This document shows, in pieces, positions 1 through 6,574 of a stretch of DNA of 11,498 nt; position 1 is the stretch's first letter; every line of letters starts with the position of its first letter. Location of the stretch: the NCBI GenBank assembly GCA_050485785.1, contig JBJHCA010000094.1:1-11498 (forward strand), in the 5' to 3' direction. The notes beneath the pieces are model-generated. The model ran no database searches. It had not been told where the DNA came from and saw only the letters and a program-made list of their open reading frames with translations. This DNA comes from JBJHCA01 sp050485785. GTDB taxonomy: Bacteria > Bacteroidota > Bacteroidia > Chitinophagales > Saprospiraceae. Both the position numbers and the translations under genes were made by a program.

Positions 1-515
1 CTGATATATCTGTTTAGACGGCTTTCAAATAAATCACGCCAGTTATGTCTACGTTGAACAACATAAAAGGAATTATCTTCAAAACTCATAAGGGCATCGG
101 GACGCAGTTGCGCTGCGAACAAAAGTTCAGATCGCTCTGTAAGCCGCTCTCGAAACATAACCCGCATAGGCATTTGGAAGTATCTCAGCCTAATCCATAA
201 AGTACCTCTGTATTGGGCTCTGAAATTTTCATTGTAATAGTCAAAGTTAAATTCAAAGTAGTTTTCCTGATAGCTTATGCCCCATTGAAAAACCATGCGG
301 TCAAGCGGGCTGAATTCAACCATCGCAACAGGACTCACATTTCTTTGTATGGGCATGGTAAATTCACCGCCGGAATGCCATTGAGGCACTATTCGTTCCT
401 TGACTATATTGCGTAATTCAGTTTCATAGCCTTCCACACCAATGGAAAGATATGTCTGAGCGTGCAAGCACAAGCTGCAAAAACTAATATAAGATAATAT
501 TACCAATCTACGCAT
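1..515 (-). CDS. Outer-membrane beta-barrel protein (partial, 3' end outside window)
   Basis: An open frame of 171 codons runs from an ATG at 515 to the window edge with no stop. It opens with a signal peptide (MRRLVILSYISFCSLCLHAQ, likely cut after HAQ) and continues with alternating aromatic/polar strands and short turns typical of small outer-membrane barrels. The motif RYFQMPMRVMFR at about residues 108-119 matches the 'Y-x-x-(V/I/M)-P-(I/L/M)' strand seen in PorT-like/OMP_b-brl_2 barrels. The layout, and the order of recognisable segments (SPVAMVEFSPL, then the R-Y-F-Q-M-P strand), match the upstream neighbour, so the two are probably paralogues. The start lies only 5 bases after that neighbour's stop, which indicates one transcript. 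No enzyme motif is seen; the role is unknown. The carboxy-terminal part and total length cannot be judged. Confidence 0.78.
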   Translation of the reverse strand, partial: MRRLVILSYISFCSLCLHAQTYLSIGVEGYETELRNIVKERIVPQWHSGGEFTMPIQRNVSPVAMVEFSPLDRMVFQWGISYQENYFEFNFDYYNENFRAQYRGTLWIRLRYFQMPMRVMFRERLTERSELLFAAQLRPDALMSFEDNSFYVVQRRHNWRDLFESRLNRYI

Positions 516-520
516 TATGA

Positions 521-1291
521 TTACATAAAATATTTAAAACCAATCCCAAACTGCATACCTCGCATCTTATAAAAAAAACTGTTGAGGTCGATTGCTCTTG
601 AACGTTTTATAAATGGCGTTAAGTCCCGGTTGCAAAAAAGATATAATTCAACGGATTGCCCATTCCTTATACTTAAACCATAAGCAAGCGACAATTCAGT
701 GGAAGCAACATACCGACTGTAAAAACTTAAATCTATATAATAGCCACCCCAATGCAAATCATTAATATTGTTATCAAAGTCAATTAACACCCTGTTTTTC
801 AAACCTAAAGCACCGCTCCAGTTATGAATAGAACTTTTATTGTTAACCGGAAGCCGGTACTGAAACTTTATGGGAACATGCAGATATTGTAGTGCCATGT
901 GAAAAGAACTGTAATACAATTTTGGTTCAGGCAAACTCATTTCACTTTCAAAATATAAAGTGTATCTGATGTTCGTGTAACCTACACCGGTTTCAAACGA
1001 AAAATTTTCTTTCAACTGCCTTCTATAATAAAATACCGGGCTAACGCTAAAATCATGCCTTAAAACAACTTTATGGTGACGGTCAGCTTCGATAAGCGTT
1101 AGTACCCCATTGATTTCTATTACGTTATATGTTTTCTGCAAAAGCTTCATGTTTGTTAAACTAGAAGTATGAAGCTCACTTCCAATGCCCCAAGACGACT
1201 GTGCAATAATTGGGGTTGATCCAAACATTACTACACAGAGTAGCCATGTTTGGAATGTTCTCGAAATTATTGACTTTCGAATAAGGTGCAT
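521..1291 (-). CDS. Outer-membrane beta-barrel protein, PorT-like
   Basis: 256 aa with an N-terminal signal sequence (basic start MHLIRKSIISR, hydrophobic TWLLCVVMFGSTPIIAQ, probable cleavage after IAQ). The mature part alternates short amphipathic strands with polar turns, carries the barrel-family strand LQYLHVPIKFQYR at about residues 134-146, and ends in GMQFGIGFKYFM, an aromatic-rich last strand typical of outer-membrane barrels. Its ATG overlaps the stop of the upstream lectin-like gene as TAATG (one shared base), and the next barrel gene starts 5 bases after its own stop, so translational coupling in one operon is likely. The family is known for small barrels of mostly unknown function; a role as surface partner or anchor for the secreted upstream protein is only inference. 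The frame is intact, unlike its upstream neighbour. Confidence 0.8.
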   Translation of the reverse strand: MHLIRKSIISRTFQTWLLCVVMFGSTPIIAQSSWGIGSELHTSSLTNMKLLQKTYNVIEINGVLTLIEADRHHKVVLRHDFSVSPVFYYRRQLKENFSFETGVGYTNIRYTLYFESEMSLPEPKLYYSSFHMALQYLHVPIKFQYRLPVNNKSSIHNWSGALGLKNRVLIDFDNNINDLHWGGYYIDLSFYSRYVASTELSLAYGLSIRNGQSVELYLFCNRDLTPFIKRSRAIDLNSFFYKMRGMQFGIGFKYFM

Positions 1292-2212
1292 TATAATTTT
1301 ACAAATGTTTTTGAAGTTAAGTTGTCTTCGCCTTTCCCTGCTATAATATAATAAACCTCCGCAACAAGTTGATTGATATCAATAGAAAAGTCTGAGAGAC
1401 CTGTAACTAGCCTCTTATTTTCAAAATATACGCGTTTACCATTCTGATTATAAATAACGAACGGAACATTTCCTCATTTTTTTTTGCAAACACCTGAATA
1501 TTTATTATTGAACTTGCAGGATTGGGTGTAACATTTATCTGAAGCAAGTTTTCATTTAACTTGCTTTCATTGATGGTTGGACTAGGTGCTACCTCGGACA
1601 TTGAATATCTGCCTGTAGATGACCTGAAAAATCCATCCTCCCAATAATAAATTCTACACTTACCACCGGAACTACCTCTGTAAAGATATGATTATTTGCT
1701 TCAATGGCAACGGAACCTTGAACATTGTTTAATGAAGGAGCTTGCCAACTATTTTCCAACCAATCGTGCATCCATTTCGAATGTTCAACTGACCAATAAT
1801 AAATATGCATTCTACCATCATTTCCTCTGTATATCACCTCGCTGTTTTCACCTACAGCTATCTGCCCGGAAATATTGGCATAAGTTGGAGCATCCCAACC
1901 CCCTATCCAAGCATGACTCCAACTTTCCTGTGACCAATAGTATGCATGCATTTTATTGTCAACACCTCTATAAAAATATGCTTGCTTCCAGGCCTTGTTG
2001 CTATTGAGCCCGGTTTTGCGCTAATATTACGGTTTTAATGAGAATTCCAGCTATATTGACATGGCGCATCAACAGGATATCCCAAAAGGAATGTTCAAGG
2101 GGTTTCGATTGACTTTTATATGGCCTCACATCAAAACATGACGGCACCATGAGAAACAGATTAAAGCATGCAGAAGCCAAAGTGATGTTAGCCATTTTTG
2201 CTTTTTTTGCAA
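1291..2212 (-). pseudogene. Secreted lectin-like repeat protein with type IX secretion sorting domain, broken by five frameshifts
   Basis: Read in successive frames, this stretch gives a coherent protein: a signal-like N-terminus from a TTG at 2212 (LQKKQKWLTSLWLLHALICF), a short unique segment, three repeats of about 50 aa with the pattern (I/V)A-x6-H-I-F-Y-R-G-x-D-x-(K/R)-M-H-x-Y-Y-W, a linker (EVAPSPTINESK), and a type IX sorting domain starting INVTPNPASS and ending YYIIAGKGEDNLTSKTFVKL. Each frame change is mended by adding one base to a short homopolymer: near 2133-2136, 2033-2036, 1972-1976, 1682-1684 and 1469-1471. The five additions bring the length to 927 bases, exactly 309 codons with the stop. 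The first site is less sure, because an alternative start (ATG at 2195, MANITLASACF) would avoid it. The repeats resemble tectonin/PLL-type propeller lectins, so sugar binding at the cell surface is inferred. The stop overlaps the next gene's ATG. It may be a true pseudogene or an assembly artefact. Confidence 0.72.
1620..2010 (-). repeat. Three tandem ~50-aa lectin-like repeats inside the broken gene
   Basis: Unit 1 lies at about 1868-2010 (GSIATRPGSKHIF, then YRGVDNKMHAYYWS). Unit 2 lies at about 1718-1867 (GQIAVGENSEVIYRGNDGRM, then HIYYWS). Unit 3 is shorter, about 1620-1717 (GSVAIEANNHIF, then YRGSSGGKCRIYYW). Units 1 and 2 also share W-x-H-x-W-(I/L) and W-(D/Q)-A-P. The period of about 150 bases and the Y-R-G-x-D / Y-Y-W core suit blades of a beta-propeller-type lectin. 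Three units would be too few for a closed propeller on their own. Confidence 0.7.
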
Positions 2213-2245
2213 TGTATCTGTGAATTAGCCACTGATTACCTTGTT

Positions 2246-3106
2246 ATGGACAAACTTACTGACATACATAGCGATGTTGAAGTAAAGGTTAAGGGCGGAA
2301 TCGTTAGGGGATTCAGGATTGGCCGGGGAAAAAAGGTTGTGATCTGTATGCACGGCTTTGGTGATCACGCTGGCATTTACAAGCGGTTTGCCCGGCTTTG
2401 GGGAGCTGAGTATACGATCTATGCTTTTGATCTGCCGTTTCACGGCAAAACTGAGTGGGAGCTGCATGAATATGGCCCCGACCAGCTGGCAGAGGCCATT
2501 TCAGGGATTCCCGATCCGGATCACACAGGCTTTGTTATCATTGCATACAGTTATTCCGGCCGGTTGATACCACAAATCATCACTCGGTTGTCAGCCAATC
2601 TTTGCGGTGTTTGCCTGGTAGCCCCGGACGGATTTTATACCCATCGCTGGCTGGATATTGACCGCGTGCCGGTGATATTCAGAAAATTTAGCGGCTTACT
2701 GATGAGTGTGCCGGTTCTGCCACAACTCGCTATTCACGGAGCACATAAAACGCGAATGATCAGCCGGGTTTTGCGCGATTTTTGTCTGCATAACCTTAAG
2801 GACAAAGTCCGGCGACAACGGCTAATACAAACCTGGATTTCAGTGAAAAACTTTCCGGTAAAGCAGGCAGCATTTTATGACTATCTCAACCGGCAACAAA
2901 TACCCATACTGCTGGTACTGGGTAAGGATGATCAGGTCATTCGTCCCGGAATGGCCGCCGGTTTTATAGTCGAAGTGCCGCATGCAGAATTGCTGCTCAT
3001 GGATCAGGGGCACCGTTTAATTAACGAAACACTATACTCAACAATCTTTCCCCAAATCGAAAACATGCTGGAATTGGGTAATCCCGGTTGTAGTGGGAAT
3101 GCCTGA
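2246..3106 (+). CDS. Alpha/beta hydrolase (lipase/esterase-like)
   Basis: 286 aa from the ATG at 2246. An upstream in-frame ATG at 2198 would add 16 residues of unlikely sequence and overlap the start of the divergent gene. The alpha/beta-hydrolase fold is clear: strand VVICMHGFGD (oxyanion HG at residues 36-37), FDLPFHGKT at 61-69, nucleophile elbow AYSYSG with Ser102, acid in LVLGKDDQVI (Asp228 or Asp229), and catalytic His256 in MDQGHRLINE. The elbow is A-x-S-x-S-G rather than the usual G-x-S-x-G. There is no signal peptide, so it should act in the cytoplasm, probably on an ester or similar bond; the substrate cannot be told. It stands alone, divergent from the lectin-like operon and convergent with the sigma/anti-sigma unit, and no strong promoter is visible in the 33 bases before the start. 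Family assignment is firm, specificity unknown. Confidence 0.88.
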   Translation: MDKLTDIHSDVEVKVKGGIVRGFRIGRGKKVVICMHGFGDHAGIYKRFARLWGAEYTIYAFDLPFHGKTEWELHEYGPDQLAEAISGIPDPDHTGFVIIAYSYSGRLIPQIITRLSANLCGVCLVAPDGFYTHRWLDIDRVPVIFRKFSGLLMSVPVLPQLAIHGAHKTRMISRVLRDFCLHNLKDKVRRQRLIQTWISVKNFPVKQAAFYDYLNRQQIPILLVLGKDDQVIRPGMAAGFIVEVPHAELLLMDQGHRLINETLYSTIFPQIENMLELGNPGCSGNA

Positions 3107-3169
3107 AAAGCCTTTGTTTATAATTTTGGATATCTCTTTGTCAAGCTGTTATTGAAGGGAGGTAGCGGG

Positions 3170-4546
3170 TTACCTGATGTGAAGTCTTGCGCCGATCATC
3201 CACTGGGTTACAAAAACCATATCGTGACCCTGTCCTATACCATCCAGCGGATAGAAGAGCATGGGATTGAGGTAAATCGTAACCGAGGGTGCTATGCTGT
3301 AGCTGATCACAGTGCCAATATCAATGGAAGGGAACAAATTGGCTTTCAGTGAGCCTCCTTCCAAAAGCCCGAAATCGTCGTTGCTGGCGGCTGCAGGTAT
3401 AGGTTCATTGGCATCGTCGGGCTTATTGGTGGCCAACATCTGACGCCGATACCTGGCATGGGTTATGGCATGCCCGGATGCACCGATCAAAAAGAACCAC
3501 GAAGCACGATCACTTGCCGCCAGTAAAGGCAGCATGTGAACGGACAAGCTCAGCATGTTTACACCGGCACTATCAAAATACGTGTGCATGTTTCCGCTGT
3601 GGTCGTATCCAATACCGTTGTCAAACTCACTGTTGGGCATAAAAGAACCGTTCATGTACCTAACCCTTGCCCACATGTGCCAGTGATCGTTGAACTGAGT
3701 TCCTGCTCCCAAAGTGTAAGCTACATTGGAACTGGCCCGCGAAAAGCGGTGATGGTTTACTGTGCGGCTGAAACTTTTCATTCGGGCATTGCCGGTTTCG
3801 GCCAGTAAATAAATATCCCTGAAAAATGACCCGGATGAACGCACATTGTCAGGATGCGGCTGACCCTTTAACCGATTACCTTCTTCATTATTGGTGACAT
3901 TCATTTCAAGTTTTTCAAGCAAAGCCCAAGGGTATTTGTAGCTGACAGCGTTTTCCGGTAAAGGCAGCCCGGCCAAAAACGCTGCCGAATAGTTTCCGGG
4001 AAAGTGACCTAATGCAATATCGGGAACTGCCGGGGTAAGTATATCCGTATTTTTTATCAAGGAGCTGGATGTAACAGGTGTTTGGGCATAACTGACCGGG
4101 AATGTCTGCAGCGTATTATGGTGCAGGCCATTGGATCTGGCCGGTTCAGTGTGTCCGGAATGATCAGATATTGCGGATGTCGCTATATTGGGTTGCATTT
4201 CAGACAGGGCAGTCTGACGCGATCCGGATTGTGGAGTTGTTGCCGGAATGGTCGGTAAAAGCCGGATATCCGGATTTTCTGGAAGTGGGTATGTTGAGAA
4301 TTCCCGGGCCAGGTGATGATCACCGGAGGAAGGTACCAGCAAGTCTTTATACTGAATGATGGTGAGTAGCAATAACAGCAACAAGCTTACTTCCATCACT
4401 TTCAGCCGCCTTATACGCTGTTTCCCGGCGTAGTAGCCGGTCAGTTTGTATTCCATGCGTTCCCAGTCGGGTGGCGGCGTAGCCCGGTCAAGGTCGTGAA
4501 GTTTGGCCTTGATGAATTTATCCAGTTGATTATTTTGATCTGACAT
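3170..4546 (-). CDS. Anti-sigma-like membrane protein with C-terminal beta-barrel-like domain
   Basis: 458 aa. Residues 1-40 (…DKFIKAKLHDLDRATPPPDWERM…) fit the short cytoplasmic 'P-P-x-x-W-x-x-(I/M)-x-x-x-L' segment common at the N-terminus of Bacteroidota proteins encoded next to ECF sigma factors. A basic stretch (KQRIRRLK) is followed by one membrane helix at about 51-65 (MEVSLLLLLLLTIIQ). Residues about 72-230 are rich in Pro, Ser, Thr and His and look like a flexible linker. Residues about 235-458 alternate like outer-membrane strands (TLGAGTQFNDHWHMWARVRY; ATIYLNP-type segment SVTIYLNPMLFYPL; final FVTQWMIGARLHIR). The start overlaps the sigma-factor gene by 17 bases, pointing to coupled translation. 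Likely role: membrane-bound control of that sigma factor, perhaps sensing the envelope. The barrel assignment is inference from pattern only; no anti-sigma zinc motif (HxxxCxxC) is present. Confidence 0.75.
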   Translation of the reverse strand: MSDQNNQLDKFIKAKLHDLDRATPPPDWERMEYKLTGYYAGKQRIRRLKVMEVSLLLLLLLTIIQYKDLLVPSSGDHHLAREFSTYPLPENPDIRLLPTIPATTPQSGSRQTALSEMQPNIATSAISDHSGHTEPARSNGLHHNTLQTFPVSYAQTPVTSSSLIKNTDILTPAVPDIALGHFPGNYSAAFLAGLPLPENAVSYKYPWALLEKLEMNVTNNEEGNRLKGQPHPDNVRSSGSFFRDIYLLAETGNARMKSFSRTVNHHRFSRASSNVAYTLGAGTQFNDHWHMWARVRYMNGSFMPNSEFDNGIGYDHSGNMHTYFDSAGVNMLSLSVHMLPLLAASDRASWFFLIGASGHAITHARYRRQMLATNKPDDANEPIPAAASNDDFGLLEGGSLKANLFPSIDIGTVISYSIAPSVTIYLNPMLFYPLDGIGQGHDMVFVTQWMIGARLHIR

Positions 4547-5099
4547 TACTTGGGTATATTTCCTGAAGTAATTCGCGCAGCCTTATTCTGGCTTTAACCA
4601 GGTTGGCCCGTGATGTGCTTTCCGTGATACTGAGTATTTCCGATATTTCGCGATGAGAAAATCCTTCCACAACAAACAAGTTGAAAACAGTCCGGTACGT
4701 ATCGGGAAGTTTCTGAATGGCACTGAGAATATCATTTTCTGAAATGATATCAAGCGGATCATCGTGCGTTTGCATCATACTGCCCGTTTCGGCCAGTGTT
4801 TCCGTTCTCCTGCACTGATGTTTCCGGTATGCATCAATACAAGTATTGATCATCACCTTTCGCATCCATGCTCCCATTGAAGTGCCTCTGCGGTACTTGC
4901 CTATTCCGGAAAAAACTTTTAAAAAACCGTCGTGAACCAGATCTTTGGCTTCGTCTTCGGTAGCCGAGTACCGCATGCATATGCCAATCATCTGACCGAA
5001 GTATTGCTCATACAACCTTTTTTGAGCCCAGCGCTCATGCCGAATGCAGGCATTGATTACCTTTTGTTCATCCGCTTCGTATGACAAGGTGAAGTCCAA
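4530..5099 (-). CDS. RNA polymerase sigma factor, ECF subfamily (sigma-70 family)
   Basis: 189 aa. Region 2 covers about residues 27-96, with RLYEQYFGQMIGICMRY, the core-binding/-10 segment DEAKDLVHDGFLKVFSGIGKY, and the WMRKVMINTCIDAYRKH helix. Region 4 covers about 124-178, with IQKLPDTYRTVFNLFVVEGF and the helix-turn-helix HREISEILSITESTSRANLV. There is no sigma-3 domain, and the length is normal for the class. The first codon is TTG: reading back in frame from it meets a TAA with no ATG or GTG between, and the next internal Met (residue 37) would cut into region 2, so TTG is the best start. Its 3' end overlaps the gene for the anti-sigma-like membrane protein, its probable partner. Upstream on the minus strand only a poor promoter match (TATATTAG) is seen, which may mean self-dependent or otherwise non-housekeeping transcription. 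Targets are unknown. Confidence 0.93.
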   Translation of the reverse strand: MDFTLSYEADEQKVINACIRHERWAQKRLYEQYFGQMIGICMRYSATEDEAKDLVHDGFLKVFSGIGKYRRGTSMGAWMRKVMINTCIDAYRKHQCRRTETLAETGSMMQTHDDPLDIISENDILSAIQKLPDTYRTVFNLFVVEGFSHREISEILSITESTSRANLVKARIRLRELLQEIYPSNVRSK

Positions 5100-5245
5100 G
5101 ACAATACAGGTTGTTAATAATGAGCCACTAATATACGATTAAATGACCTCAGCGAAAAAAAACGGAACCGATTTTCCGGTGCATCATAGCATAATAACGG
5201 ATGGAGGCAGACAAACGCTGCCTTACAATAATTTTATTAGCAACT

Positions 5246-5276
5246 TTGTTTTATGCGGTTTTCCGATGTATCTTTG
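5246..5276 (+). promoter_or_regulatory. Bacteroidota-type promoter of the tRNA-Cys gene
   Basis: TTG at 5246-5248 and TATCTTTG at 5269-5276 are separated by 20 bases. This matches the -33 TTG / -7 TAnnTTTG pattern of the Bacteroidota housekeeping sigma factor. The tRNA begins 12 bases after the -7 element. Confidence 0.75.
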
Positions 5277-5287
5277 GCCATCGTTTT

Positions 5288-5358
5288 GGTCGGGTGGCCG
5301 AGTGGCTAGGCAGAGGTCTGCAAAACCTTGTACGGCGGTTCGAATCCGCTCCCGACCT
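5288..5358 (+). tRNA. tRNA-Cys (anticodon GCA)
   Basis: A 71-base cloverleaf can be folded by eye. The acceptor stem is GGTCGGG/CCCGACC with discriminator T, the usual base for cysteine tRNAs. The D stem is GCC/GGC. The anticodon stem is GAGGT/ACCTT around the loop CTGCAAA, giving anticodon GCA. The T stem is GGCGG/CCGCT with loop TTCGAAT. The variable loop is short (GTAC), so this is not a serine or leucine tRNA. The 3' CCA is not encoded and must be added after transcription. It sits alone, upstream of a strong terminator. Confidence 0.97.
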
Positions 5359-5362
5359 CAGC

Positions 5363-5407
5363 AAAGCGCTTTACATGGGTTAATGCCTGGTAAAGCGCTT
5401 TTTTTTT
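5363..5407 (+). terminator. Rho-independent terminator after tRNA-Cys
   Basis: A perfect 12-base inverted repeat, AAAGCGCTTTAC (5363-5374) and GTAAAGCGCTTT (5390-5401), encloses a 15-base loop. The T tract, which the stem end shares, runs from 5399 to 5407. It begins five bases after the tRNA. Confidence 0.9.
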
Positions 5408-5530
5408 CACAGAAGGGGATTCCACACACGGAGTTCTTTCATTCTTAAAAAAAACCACTAGGTCTTATTTGCAAATTCGGCTAAGGGCTGGTTTTTTCCA
5501 ACAAAGAGGTATCCATAAAAATAAATATCC

Positions 5531-5538
5531 TATATTTG
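5531..5538 (+). promoter_or_regulatory. -7 promoter element of the His-rich lipoprotein gene
   Basis: TATATTTG matches TAnnTTTG and lies 41 bases before the ATG at 5580. No TTG is found 19-21 bases upstream, so the -33 half is weak. Its last two bases are shared with the palindrome at 5537-5551, so a protein bound there would cover the promoter. Confidence 0.6.
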
Positions 5539-5551
5539 CAACGTTGTTGCA
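5537..5551. promoter_or_regulatory. Predicted operator for the Fur/Zur-family regulator
   Basis: TGCAACGTTGTTGCA is an inverted repeat of 7+1+7 with one mismatched pair. It differs from the perfect palindrome TGCAACAATGTTGCA at 8997-9011 only at two central positions. It overlaps the -7 element and the expected transcription start of the lipoprotein gene, a place suited to repression. Assignment to the regulator at 9862-10284 is inferred from the shared motif and locus. Confidence 0.6.
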
Positions 5552-5579
5552 TTATTAATCATCAAAAGCAAATTTCACA

Positions 5580-5990
5580 ATGAACAGATTTAGTTATTTT
5601 TTTGGCGTATTGCTGGCTTCGGCAGTATTGGTTTTTTCGGCTTGCAATAAAGACGACGACGAACACGGGGATCACAACCATATTGAGATCACCATCATTT
5701 CCCCTACAGCTAATCAAACGGTAGCCGACCCTTCTGCGGTGGAAGTGCGGATAGCCTTTGAAGCTGACGATGAGTTGCATGATATTGAGATCAAGCTGCA
5801 CCCTGTAGATGATGCATCAGACCTGATTATTGACTTTGAAGTCCATACACATCAGAAGACCTATGAATTTCATACGGTGGTTGATCTATCCTCCTATCCG
5901 GCTGGAACTGAGTTTGAGCTGGATATTGATGCCTGTGAAGATGAAGCCTGTACTGAAAAAGAAAGCAAGCACATCCACTTCAGCATTTAA
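5580..5990 (+). CDS. His/Asp-rich lipoprotein, probable metal-binding (DUF4625-like)
   Basis: 136 aa. A lipoprotein signal peptide ends in the lipobox VFSAC with Cys22 as the modified residue, so it is membrane-anchored and exported. The mature protein starts with a charged cluster NKDDDEHGDHNH (residues 23-34), then a beta-sandwich-like domain of about 100 residues containing DDELHDIEIKLHP and ending with DIDACEDEACTEKESKHIHF. Many His, Asp and Glu residues and two Cys suggest metal binding. The N-terminus (MNRFSYFFGVLL…) and the D-D-x-L/G…H-P motif resemble the lipoprotein at 9042-9860, so the two are related; both recall the DUF4625 family of Bacteroidota lipoproteins. The candidate operator on its promoter ties it to the Fur-like regulator. 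A likely role is metal (zinc) binding near the receptor; this is inference. A hairpin terminator follows. Confidence 0.8.
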   Translation: MNRFSYFFGVLLASAVLVFSACNKDDDEHGDHNHIEITIISPTANQTVADPSAVEVRIAFEADDELHDIEIKLHPVDDASDLIIDFEVHTHQKTYEFHTVVDLSSYPAGTEFELDIDACEDEACTEKESKHIHFSI

Positions 5991-6059
5991 GCTGCACATG
6001 AAAGTCTGAAGCCTTCGTGGAAACAATTGTAGCGGTTTCAGAAAAGAGAAATTCACACG

Positions 6060-6093
6060 GGCAGTCTTCCGGTTGGGAGGGCTGCCTTTTTTT
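6060..6093 (+). terminator. Rho-independent terminator after the His-rich lipoprotein gene
   Basis: GGCAGTCTTCC (6060-6070) pairs with GGAGGGCTGCC (6076-6086) as an 11-pair stem containing two G-U pairs and a five-base loop. Seven T residues follow (6087-6093). Confidence 0.82.
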
Positions 6094-6098
6094 GACAC

Positions 6099-6129
6099 TT
6101 GTGTGGCGTTGTTGTAAACCGTATATTTG
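6099..6129 (+). promoter_or_regulatory. Bacteroidota-type promoter of the PAAR-like gene
   Basis: TTG (6099-6101), a 20-base spacer, and TATATTTG (6122-6129) form a full match to the Bacteroidota promoter pattern. It lies just past the preceding terminator and about 50 bases before the ATG at 6181. No copy of the TGCAAC palindrome is present, so this gene seems to lie outside the metal circuit. Confidence 0.72.
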
Positions 6130-6180
6130 TGGATGCTGTAAAATAGCATTAAACATAAACCCCAACAATTCCTCATCCAT

Positions 6181-6567
6181 ATGCCAATACAAGTTACAAC
6201 CGGAGCGATGCTGATGTGCACTTTTGGTATGGCTCCCAGTACACTGAATGTACTTCCCACAAGCCGGGTTTTGGCTTCCAACATGCCTGCTGCCAACATT
6301 ATGGACCACAAACCCATGGTCAACATCATGCCTTTCGGTATGTGCATTACCTTGTCTAATCCAACAGTGGCTACTGCTACTTCTGCCGCCATGGGGGTAT
6401 TAACCCCTATGCCCTGTATACCGGTTACGCCTATGCCGTGGGTGCCCGGGGCTATTCAGACGCTCATTAGTAATATGCCTGCGGTAAACAATACGTGTAA
6501 GGTGACCTGTATCTGGGGTGGTGTTATATCCCCCACATCACCCGGGCAGTTCACTGTGCAGACCTGA
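6181..6567 (+). CDS. PAAR-like protein (DUF4280 family)
   Basis: 128 aa, no signal peptide. The sequence carries the hallmarks of DUF4280 PAAR-like proteins: an early G-A-M-L-x-C-x-F-G-x-A-P-S segment (residues 8-20), N-M-P-A-A-N-I-M-D-H-K-P-M-V-N-I-M-P-F-G-M-C (33-54), ANPTVA-type NPTVATATSAAMGVLTPMPC (60-79), P-x-P-W-V-P-G (83-89), NMPAVNNT, and W-G-G-V-I near the end. The family is known as a small beta-rich cone at the tip of contractile injection systems (type VI secretion or phage-tail-like particles), where it sharpens the spike and may carry effectors. Length is typical for a stand-alone member with no fused toxin. It has its own promoter and converges on the receptor gene with a 7-base gap. 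No other injection-system gene or effector is in the window, so its partner apparatus must lie elsewhere, if it exists. Confidence 0.88.
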   Translation: MPIQVTTGAMLMCTFGMAPSTLNVLPTSRVLASNMPAANIMDHKPMVNIMPFGMCITLSNPTVATATSAAMGVLTPMPCIPVTPMPWVPGAIQTLISNMPAVNNTCKVTCIWGGVISPTSPGQFTVQT

Positions 6568-6574
6568 TCAGCGT

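Noticed and set aside
213..416. Plus-strand 67-aa open frame
   Set aside because: Antisense to the partial barrel gene, which has a signal peptide and family motif on the minus strand.
1484..1485. The run of nine A residues (minus strand, around 1477-1485) as a programmed frameshift site
   Set aside because: The frame is kept across this run; adding or removing one A brings a stop soon after. The frame change lies further on, at 1469-1471.
3160..3176. Small inverted repeat AGGTA…TACCT at the end of the anti-sigma-like gene
   Set aside because: Five base pairs with no T tract on either strand; it overlaps the stop codon and is not a credible terminator.
5126..5136. TATATTAG as a promoter of the ECF sigma gene (minus strand)
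   Set aside because: It misses one base of the TTTG core and no TTG lies at the -33 position.
5143..5448. Open frame across the tRNA-Cys gene
   Set aside because: It covers the tRNA, its promoter and its terminator hairpin, and its product has no protein-like pattern.
5886..6392. Minus-strand open frames opposite the lipoprotein end and the PAAR-like gene
   Set aside because: They run antisense to a terminator, a promoter and the well-recognised DUF4280 gene; the products are low-complexity shadows.
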